A stretch of DNA of 64,000 nucleotides. Origin: Leptidea sinapis (taxonomy: Eukaryota > Arthropoda > Insecta > Lepidoptera > Pieridae). Location of the stretch: NCBI RefSeq assembly GCF_905404315.1, contig NC_066269.1:930001-994000 (forward strand), written 5' to 3'. Below the pieces are notes generated by a model that saw only the letters and a program-made list of their open reading frames with translations, ran no database searches and had not been told where the DNA came from. Every line of letters starts with the position of its first letter. The stretch's first letter is position 1. A program made the translations under genes and the position numbers. Below, one piece after another: positions 55,555-64,000 of the stretch.

Positions 55555-55725
55555 ACAAGCACCTCTGGCCGCACGGGCAAACTGTCTCGACACCAAACGC
55601 TTGCTGTCTTCAGCAGTCGAAGGAACCCCGGCACCAAACTTGGACATGACAGAAGGAGCCCCAGTGTCGATGCAAGTCGCGTCCCACACCAGTGCTCAAA
55701 CCACCAGGGTCATTCCTTCAGGATT
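55555..55725 (-). pseudogene. RT/endonuclease retrotransposon scrap
   Basis: Minus frame LVWDATCIDTGAPSVMS then VPSTAEDSKR equals the endonuclease core region of 900-1020, followed by a deletion. Confidence 0.55.
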
Positions 55726-55729
55726 TATT

Positions 55730-57230
55730 AGATTGTATCAAAAAATTCAAAAAACCCAGTTTTTCTACTTCAGTTTGGAGAAAAACGTGTTTTATAAATG
55801 ATTAAATAACAGACTGCTTGTAACCTGAAACCGGGAATCCTAATTATCGCAAGAATTAGTCTTTAAACCCATATTTTATACCTATACATTAATCGAACAT
55901 ATAATCTTTACTATCTAGGAATTGTGCAGGTGGAACTTAGTCGTGCTAATAAAACTAGCATAAAATAATAAGTACATATATTTTTACGATTCATCCATAG
56001 TTACATAAATATTGAAACTAGAAGCCGGCTCGTCAATTTTTTGAGCGAAGACGGTAACTTCCAGTTCACCAGGCTTAAGAGACATGACATCACAAATTTA
56101 AGTAAAAGATTTCAATACTAGCAAACGGAGAGTTTGATGTAAAGCAATTAATTTTATCTACACCCATGCTTTAAATCCTCTATTAAAGACTCTGAAACAG
56201 TTAGCTTATGGCTAACATTAAAACACCCAATGTTCTAACAACCTTTACATCATCCAAACGAGTGTTGTAATGTTGTACTGAATTTCATAACAACACTCCT
56301 ATGTTTTTTTCGATCCCTTCATGCGCAAAGAGTTTCAACAGACAGCCACATTCTTATTGCTCGATGCGTGGTATCTGTATGAATTTCAAAAAATAACATT
56401 TTAGTTTACGCGCGTTCCACACTACCAGAACGTCGCGCGCCGTAAAAAAAAATAGGTTATTCGAATCCTCGCCATTTTTCTTCGATATTTTTATTGTTTT
56501 GTTTACAAAAAAAACAGCTATTCATTTTAAACGCTGCAAAAGAACATTATATTCGAATGAATTTTAATTATTGAACTATACAAAATGTAATTTACTAGTA
56601 AAATAAATAATTTTTATATCAATACTTAGTTTATTTGTATATAATCAGTGATGGATGATATTAGGTTACTACTCTAGGACTGGTGTTTTAATGTTAGCAG
56701 TAAGCTAACTGTTTCAGAATCTTTCAGATGACACTCGGCTTCGCCTCGTGTGATAAATCCACATTCGTGTTTTAATACCCCTTATTACACAACAGTTACA
56801 TAAATAACTAATACATAAATTTCGGGCTCTCGACGATGACTCTTTGATATGCAGTCATAACAGTGGCTTATTGTTTCATAGAACAGATTGCCACGACACA
56901 GGACAAACGAAAATATAATAAGCCGGCGCGAGCGGTAATATCCTTAGTAACAAATACATGTCAAACATGTGCAGGGCCAGGCCATCTTTGGTGCGCAGGA
57001 TTCAAGTAAGGTCATATAAGGTATGCAAGGTCAGAACCCTTGGATTTTGAAAAGAAAATATAATCGGGAATGAACTTAAAACGCATTGGCAAACACGAAT
57101 TGAATATGATGAGTGTATAGAGCGAGCAAAGCAGTCGACAACTGACTAGTGTCGGCTAAGACAAATAAAAACATAGATTAAAAGTATAAGACTGACTTGA
57201 ATCGATATGAATATATAATGATCTTCTTAA
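55730..57230. other. No recognisable gene
   Basis: AT-rich with short GC patches; no motif. Confidence 0.35.
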
Positions 57231-57235
57231 TCTAA

Positions 57236-57665
57236 TATATATACAGTTCTCGTGTCCCGGTGTTTGTTACCAAACTCATCTGAAACGGCTGAACCGTTTG
57301 TATGAAATATTGTGTGCACATCGGGTAGGTTTGAGAATCAGCCAAAATCTATTTTTCATACCCCTAAATGATATTTATTTTAAAATTTTTTGAGTAATTT
57401 TATTTTATTTTATTATGATTAATTAAAAAATAATAACATACAACTTCAAATCTTCACCCGTCTACGATCAACACCTATTTTTGTATCGCAATTTTTATAT
57501 TATATTATGTTCCATCCACTGTCCACAGATCCTCAATAGGGTTGCAAGATGGCAATCGAATACCTATAATAGTTATAGTACGATAAATTTTATTTTTTTT
57601 AGAGTACCTCAAATTTTTTTATTACTTTATATGGCAATAAAACGTTTGCTGGGTCAGTTACTAAT
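57236..57665 (+). repeat. Helitron-like repeat, plus orientation
   Basis: Starts taatatatatacagttctcg then tgtcccggtgtttgtt and ends aaaacgtttgctgggtcagt. Same family as 39770-40345 (minus) and 63195-63545. Confidence 0.55.
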
Positions 57666-57780
57666 CTATATATAATAAAATTCCATCGTTATCCGTGCCA
57701 TAACTCGGAAACGGCTTGACCGATTTGAACATAATATTTTTATTTGAACTCGAGAAAACCTGAGGTTGCCATAGTCGTTG

Positions 57781-57821
57781 TATAATTAAATGCAGTATGT
57801 TATTTACTGCATTTAATTATA
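57781..57821. repeat. 17-bp perfect hairpin
   Basis: tataattaaatgcagta and its reverse complement with a 7-base loop (tgttatt), inside a dispersed repeat. Confidence 0.8.
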
Positions 57822-57909
57822 ATATATTGAATATATCAATAACTAGCTGGTGACATGTGCGCTTCTCTTCACCTGAATAAATGTAGATATTATATAAAAT
57901 TTTCATATC

Positions 57910-58535
57910 AAACTTTTAAACCTTTTTTTATTTATAGTAGTTTGGTAACATACACCGCGACACAAATTATTATTAATATTAAATAATTATTAATTAATTA
58001 ATTTAGTAAACAAAATATACAATCATTCGTTTACTTGTCAGTTGTCACAGTCGCTAGAATCACACACACACACAATGTATTCACAACAAACACACCATTA
58101 TAATAAGTATAGCGAGCGCAGTGATCGTGTTGCAGGACCACATTCCACGCATACCTTCACAGTACACTATTATCAACAGATTTGTTACCAACATAACATA
58201 ACTGATAACCGGTTTAATTTTCCTTTCAAATATTACAACTTTTTATGAGAAATCATAACGCAAAAATCTGTTCACCAACCCTGCGGTTTACAAGACACTT
58301 TCTACCACACACTTAACTATGGAATGAGCTTTTTTTATGCATTCTATTATATGGACATATTCAAAAGAATTGTTAAAAAATGTTTGTGTAAAGGTTTGGG
58401 TAAAGGATATTATGATGATTAAATGATTTTGTTAATGATACCACAGACTGGAAATGGAGCCGACACCCTCGGGCTATTTAATAATAAATTTTTATTGTAC
58501 AATGTTACATTGTACTTAATCCATATTTTTATAAA
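57910..58535. other. No recognisable gene; hairpin at 58497-58515
   Basis: gtacaatgt-t-acattgtac forms a 9-bp hairpin; a (CA)n run is at 58060. Nothing coding. Confidence 0.35.
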
Positions 58536-58539
58536 TAAA

Positions 58540-58662
58540 ATGCCCGCTGAATTTCTTGTGAGCTTCCTTCTGAGGCATACTTTTTCGAATTGGTGGTAGT
58601 TTTTGTCTTTCAATAAGTGATAATGTTAAATCCGATTTTGAATAAAAATATTTGAATTATGC
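58540..58662 (+). repeat. Jockey-like LINE tail, plus orientation
   Basis: Reverse complement of the 39190-type tail, ending gaataaaaatatttgaatt. Confidence 0.55.
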
Positions 58663-58815
58663 AAGAGGCGGACAAACGAGCGTACGGGTCACCTGATGTT
58701 AGTAATCACCGCCGCCCACATTATCCTGTAAAACCAGAGGAATCACAGGGGCGTTGCCGGCCTTCAAGGGAGGAGCTTCCTCGCGCGGTGTTTCCAGGCC
58801 GATACGATATGGTGC
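58655..58815 (-). repeat. LINE/SINE 3' tail (family S2) with coding end
   Basis: Minus strand includes the coding end SYRPGNTARGSSSLEGRQR and the S2 tail. Confidence 0.65.
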
Positions 58816-58869
58816 ATAAAAAACCGTACACATAGTATGACAGATGACCAATGGGGCAGTAGTCCTCGA

Positions 58870-59045
58870 ATGGCGACCACGTACCGGAAGACGCAGTGTT
58901 GGTAGGCCCCACAAGATGGAACGACGGTCTGGTCAAATTCGCCAGAATTGACTGGATGAGGACAGCGTAAGACCGATTCCTGGCGATCTTTGGGGGAGGT
59001 CTTTGTCCAGCAGTGGACTTCTTCCGGCTGAAATTGTAAATGATG
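58870..59045 (+). pseudogene. RTE-like LINE C-terminus
   Basis: Plus strand gtgttggtaggccccacaag then gatctttgggggaggtcttt and ccagcagtggacttcttccg encode the VGRP...WMR...LGEVFVQQWTSSG-type end with frame damage. Confidence 0.6.
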
Positions 59046-59144
59046 ATGACTAAAGCAAACTGATTCCAATGGTGATACAAGAGTGGACAGTGGTGATCAC
59101 TTAACATCAGGTTCGGTTTATCCTCCTTTTCCATAGATCTAGGT

Positions 59145-60480
59145 AGAGACGGGCTATTTTCCGCGGCGTCTACAGGTGTCCAGGTGTTTGTCCTGGTATT
59201 CTATATAGATGTTTGTGGCCGTGTCTTCTGCCTCCATGCGACGGTGTAGCGAGGACTTTTATTCATCTATTTATTTAGTGAAACCTATATTAAACAGCTT
59301 CTTGTTAAAAGGGCCTTGATCCGTTGTCATATAAGTTACATTACGACTTACGTATGGTACGTACCTTGGGCGTTTGAGTTACACCTGCTTGTGAGAGAGC
59401 TTGTAGTCTATGCATAGTAGAGCCTGTTTAGCTCCTTGATACACAATTCAAAAATTTTGAAGAAATCTAATCACATCAGCATTGAAACAAAGAAAAAACC
59501 CTTACAGGCAGATAGACATATCAAACTTATAACACTAGTCTTTCCGTCGGAGTTTAATAAAAATATTAATCTCAATCCATTATTTTTATATTTATTACAT
59601 TTAGTAGAGGCAATTCAAGATAATACTTCCGGGTAACTGTAGGAAGTATCTAAAGCTCTCTGCTAATGTACTTTAAGATAAAATCAAGGTATTCAGGACG
59701 ATAAATATCTATATAATATTTATATACTTACCTATAATTGCTTTATATACCTACGAACTGATATAAGACGTTGTTGAAAATTTTATTCCTTAGCACCACA
59801 ACAGTTACAGAGCCCCAAAATATAGCTGGAAAGGTCGGGATCAAAAGATATCCTACTTGAAACATTTCCAAATGAGGTTTGATTAATTAATACGGGAACA
59901 ATTAGTGGCACGAGGGGAACGAGGGCGCGTCACTAGCTGTCTAATAAACCAACAAGTTGCTTATGAAATTAATCACAATTAATGTAATCAGGAACAGAAC
60001 TGAGAATTCTTACAATGAAAATTTAGTCACGCTGGCCACTTTACTGTGAGGGTATTGAATGTCACTAAGCTGTGACGACTATTTAAAATTCTTATTATAT
60101 CAACTATTGATACATTATGTTCACAAGAGTGTAATAATCGAGCTATCCATTCCTTTGAATTTTTTTTTGAGCCAGTTAGTACTTAGTTCCGCCAATCTAT
60201 AATTTACCCTCTCTTAAATGAGACAATCTCTACTTCTTCCATAACACCTAACAACCCATCAATATATAAAGCTATTCAATTGTATCGGAAAAACTGTTAA
60301 TTAATTTTGTAATGTATATTTTAGCCGCATGAACGAACTTAAGGATTGTATTGAAATAGCAAGCAGTTATAATGTACCATCATATTCGTGCGATGTTTAG
60401 AGAAAGTATTCTAAAATTATAAATTCGATTGTGATTTATTTATTATCATAAAATTTTCCACGTTAGTTGTACAAAAGTTA
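59145..60480. other. No recognisable gene
   Basis: A short S2 end lies at 59085-59140. 59820-59885 matches 18550-18625 inverted. The 66-codon frame at 59436 has no motif. Confidence 0.35.
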
Positions 60481-60487
60481 TATACTT

Positions 60488-60534
60488 TTTCCCCCTGAAA
60501 ACGTGCTTTAAAAAGGTCACGAAACGTCGGGTTA
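60488..60534 (+). ncRNA. Degenerate hammerhead-like motif
   Basis: CCCC-CTGAAAA-(CGTG..CACG)-AAAC-GTC-GGG has the hammerhead layout with a 3-bp stem I and short stem II, but the invariant G8 is A. It is probably an inactive relic of a second family. Confidence 0.25.
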
Positions 60535-60749
60535 GCTAAAATAATAATAAAAATTTAACTTTAACGCAAAAACTAATGTAAAAACAAAGTTACAATAACA
60601 CGCATTTTAATCCTTTATAATGTTAAGTAGACAAGCTTTTTGAATCCGTTCCTATTACCGATGATTTCTCGGCATATCAACATTAATGATAAAGTCTTAC
60701 CTTAAAAAAAAGGGAAATTTATGGCTGTCAAAAAATTTTATTAATTTTT

Positions 60750-60935
60750 TTTACAATATTTAAAAAACCGGTTTAGTCTGAATCAGACTGGCACAAGACT
60801 TACCATCGTACATGACACAACACTATGTACTTTTGTAGCTGCTGACTATTGCGCTGATAGACAGACGGACAATGGATTCCGTCATAGAAATAAGGTTCTT
60901 GTTGATTACCTCTTGGTTACGGAACCCTGAAAAAA
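60750..60935 (-). repeat. gttccgtaccc-family repeat, reverse
   Basis: Starts aaaccggtttagtctg and ends ggttacggaaccctga, the reverse of the repeat at 5360-5665. Confidence 0.55.
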
Positions 60936-61239
60936 CATATTATTACACATATTTCTGTCCATATGTTCTGTTTCTTTTTTCGGTTTGAAGAGTTTGAGTA
61001 CAGCAGGAACTTGAGACATTCCATCTTTAAGACTTTGAAGTTATGTGGCGAGTGGTTGTAATATGGCGCACAGGGCTTTTTTATGTTGCGTTAATATTCG
61101 ATTTATACTGTCACTGAAATAGGCAGTTGTTGAGTCAGTTACTGTCATTAATTAATAATTGTTGTTCGTCGTGGACAATATTGCTACCAACAGTAAATTG
61201 TCTTTGTCGCATCACTAAATTATAACGTGTAAAACAGTT

Positions 61240-61600
61240 GTAATATCGATTCGCTAGTGTTGGCACGCCTTACGCGAACGATGACGCATAATAATAAATT
61301 ATGATTCAACTGTGATTTCTCAACGAATTCCTGAACGCCGCGCTCGCTCCAACCAGCGTCGTGCTTCATTGGCTGCAGTCATTGCTCTACCACTCGAGTA
61401 TTATGCTAATCGTACCAAGCGTCGAAAGCGCAGAAGTCACTAACAGGGTCCCATTGGCGGGAAGGGCGCGGGGTGACTTGCGCATATCGCACCCAGATTA
61501 TTATAAGCATTCATCGCGCAACACTTGCGCGTTATTGCCGCTTAACGAGTACAACATAAGTGTAGTCAGTAAATGTTCATTACAGTGAAAGTGTACATAC
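61240..61600 (+). promoter_or_regulatory. Promoter-like GC-rich segment with two CCAAT motifs
   Basis: It has inverted CCAAT boxes (cattggctgc at ~61369, cccattggcg at ~61452) in a CpG-rich block. The start (acgcataataataaa) resembles 49533-49550. The 75-codon frame has no motif. Could be a noncoding exon or promoter. Confidence 0.3.
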
Positions 61601-61904
61601 AATGTAATCACTCATATCTGTCTCCCACTGGGATAGGCCTAGATTACACTTTCCCATTTCTACGCTTCTGACACACTAACCTGGATACTTCCTCTCCCTT
61701 ATGTCATACAAAGCTTTCGTTTTCTTGTTTTTTCATGGAATAAGATGTCACACGCAAGCTATCACCTATTGGTATCTGATCACCACCAATTTTTACCCTG
61801 TGCTTCCTAAAAAGTGGGGCATAAAGAGGATAGGGAAGTCCTAGGCCAGTTTCGTAAGAGGCGATTAAGGATTAAGGCAAATGCCCTTTAGTCTTTGTCT
61901 CTAA

Positions 61905-62235
61905 CTAATATTTACCAGACTTCTTTGCACAGGAATCCGTCTAGATTATGGGTACCATCAACGGTACCATCAATTTTACTACCGTGAAGCAGTAATGTGT
62001 AAGCATTATTGAGTTTCGGTCTGATGAGCGCCGTAGTTAGTGAAATAACTGGGCAAATTAGACTTAACATCTTATGTCTCAAGGAGTGTTGACGAGTGCA
62101 ATTAATAATACTCAGCTCAGAATTATTGGGGTTTTCAAGAATCCTGAGCGGCACTGCATTGTAATGGTCATGGCGTATCAATTACTATCAGCTGAACGTC
62201 CTGCTCGCCTCGTCTCTTATTGTCATAAAAAAACA
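61905..62235 (+). repeat. SINE-like repeat (family S1), plus orientation
   Basis: ccgtctagattatgggtacc, cctgagcggcactgcattgt and ctcttattgtcataaaaaa. Confidence 0.7.
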
Positions 62236-62239
62236 ATTA

Positions 62240-62765
62240 TTCTCTCATACAACACCAGAAGAATCACGTGGCCGTGTGTTTAGGTGGCTCTTCGCGATTT
62301 AATTGAAGGCACAGAAGAAAAGGAATAGAACAGAACATCACTTAGTGAAACCTTTTGAAGAAGTAGCTACTTTAACAACTCGCAAATATGATTAATTTTT
62401 GATCGTACTCATTTCGCAGCTACGGTGCACTCGTGTCCGCGCCTGTTGAATGTTTTTTTTATCGTGATATCCCTACACAACTTGTCCCTTCTATAAAATA
62501 ACTTGTATTAATTTATATCTGCATACTAAGATAACTGATAACCTTATTCACACAAACATCTTGTAAGTTCATGAGAACTTGCTCGTTTCATAACATATTA
62601 TCGTCGTAAATATCTTGAGTTGCGCTGTAGGTACCAAAACAAAAAGCTTTAATACTTGCTACAGTTATCCGGAAGTACAGTGTATGTCGTAATAATCAGT
62701 GGAACGGACAGTTCTTAGTGAAAACTGCAGTGGAAGTCTGGTTGAAGATAAAACAGTTGCTCATG
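62240..62765. other. No recognisable gene
   Basis: AT-rich, no motif. Confidence 0.3.
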
Positions 62766-62769
62766 TAAC

Positions 62770-63010
62770 CATGACTGACATCTTAGATAATTTATACGTC
62801 AAGATAGATCTTCTTGTTGCTAGACAACCGATGAAAACAGGCCAGTTTTATTACTTTAGTGTGCGTGACAGCTTGTTACCTACACTCGGGATTTGTATAT
62901 CAATTTCTGTCAGTGTTTATTGCTCAAAGTAGAGGTTAATTGGCAACCTCAATTATTTTCACCGTTTTCACAGCTGTCACAGTCTATCTTGCTAGACTTA
63001 TGAACGGGCA
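62770..63010. repeat. MITE (family M1) copy
   Basis: Begins catcttagataatttatacg and gatcttcttgttgctagaca, ends cagctgtcacagtctatctt; the 77-codon frame is the repeat. Confidence 0.6.
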
Positions 63011-63194
63011 AAATCCTTAGTAAATACAAGGTCGCTCCGAGAAGCGGGAATTGGAATCCACATCATTAAATTCAATTCTTCAAACCAAAAGCACAAAAAT
63101 GTAGAAGTTCAACTAAATATGATGGACAAAGCCAACCACTATCCCGCGTATACAAGATGTTATCTACATCGTTAAATGTGACCAGGCGAGATGA

Positions 63195-63545
63195 TGATAA
63201 GGGTGTCCCACCTCTAAATATATATTTTTTATTTTTTAGTCATTTTACATTTTTATTTTATTATGATTCAGCATTGAAGAATAAATTTCGCCCTTCTACG
63301 ATCTACAACTATTATTGCGATTTTATTATTATTCTGTTTCATCCACAAGTCCGCAATAGGGTTGCAACATTGCAATCGTATACCTACCAAATATATCGCA
63401 GACCTACCAAATATATCGTAATACAATAATTGTAGTACGATATATTTGGTAGGTCTGAGAATAAGTTGCATCTATTTTTTATACCCCAAAAATTTTTAAT
63501 TATTGAATTTTTCAATACAATGTTTGCTGAGTCAGCTAGTATGCT
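63195..63545 (+). repeat. Helitron-like repeat with internal duplication
   Basis: accaaatatatcg occurs twice forward (63387, 63408) and once inverted (63440), forming a hairpin; it ends aatgtttgctgagtcagcta. Confidence 0.55.
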
Positions 63546-63552
63546 TATAATA

Positions 63553-63600
63553 TCTGTGAGGAGTCCCAGCAGTGAACGTCTTCCGGCTGAAATGGTGATG
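63553..63600 (+). pseudogene. RTE-like LINE 3' scrap
   Basis: cccagcagtgaacgtcttcc then ggctgaaatggtgatgataa is the end of the RTE family. Confidence 0.45.
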
Positions 63601-63609
63601 ATAATAATA

Positions 63610-64000
63610 TAATATCTTTAAACTTTAAAGTACTATTGCATGAACGTTAGCCCTTCGTATACCGCTCTTTGTTTGAACGGTGAACATAAGATTATAATCT
63701 TGAGCGAGTCACGCTCTACATATCCTGTAGATTGATTTACTTCGCGGTCGCTGTTTGTATAAGACTAGCACTTCATCTACTTACACATTACTTAACAATA
63801 ACTTTAAATAAAACTAACTTGTCTGTCATTCATGTGAAAATAGTCCAGCTTTACTTCAAGTTACTAAAAGCCAATGATAGGTATAACAGCCAGAATATGG
63901 AAGAAAAGTAATACGAGGGCTGCACTAAAAGTATCGGGAATGGAATATTTCCACTGTTCCTGTCATATTAAAATCTTTTTAATTGTAAACTCCTTGGTTT
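63610..64000. other. No recognisable gene
   Basis: AT-rich; no motif before the window ends. Confidence 0.3.

Noticed and set aside
36..64000. CRISPR array, operons, rRNA or bacterial promoters
   Set aside because: No regularly spaced short repeats or prokaryotic gene organisation; the sequence is eukaryotic with introns and retroposons.

Overview
The window is nuclear DNA of an insect, most likely a moth or butterfly (Lepidoptera). It is AT-rich, has spliceosomal introns with GT..AG borders, and carries many dispersed repeats whose 3' ends resemble lepidopteran retroposons (for example tails ending ...ccataaaaaaa, and GTAGGTA-rich simple repeats). There is no bacterial-type gene organisation. 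Most of the 64 kb is transposable-element debris, two large elements are nearly complete, and host coding sequence is limited to a few candidate short exons.

Layout. 1-3.9 kb: tail of a non-LTR retrotransposon whose C-terminus looks like a restriction-like endonuclease, a fold-back repeat, and two tandem SINE-like copies. 4.4-8.8 kb: a seven-exon gene fusing a Mutator-like DDE transposase to a YqaJ/lambda-exonuclease-like nuclease, the most unusual protein here. 9.7-18.5 kb: an endogenous errantivirus (Gypsy-type, with env) on the minus strand, with 260-bp LTRs differing at 3 positions, a GCAC target duplication, a textbook -1 frameshift signal between gag and pol, and several broken reading frames. 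19-20.5 kb: fold-back repeats, one with 75-bp perfect arms around a hammerhead-ribozyme-like motif like those of Penelope-like elements; a second copy lies at 39.9 kb. 21-22.1 kb: a MITE interrupted by a LINE fragment, then a CpG-rich block and a convincing first coding exon of an unidentified host gene. 22-64 kb: a mosaic of LINE 3' ends (Jockey/CR1-like, RTE-like, RNase H/CCHC type), SINE-like repeats, MITEs, tRNA-like copies and a Harbinger transposase scrap. Two more small possible host exons occur at 34.1 kb (minus strand, signal-peptide-like) and 49.7 kb (plus strand).

How parts work together. In the errantivirus, Gag, the frameshift-derived protease/RT/RNase H/integrase and a spliced furin-type envelope form a retroviral cycle, but this copy cannot make intact Pol or Env as read. 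In the Mutator-YqaJ gene the transposase half would cut and join DNA and the nuclease half would trim ends; one in-frame stop lies in a small exon whose skipping would keep frame. SINE-like and tail-only repeats share 3' sequence with LINE fragments, consistent with LINE-driven spread.

All family assignments rest on motif recognition by eye; no database search was run. Stretches with no recognisable feature are listed as such.
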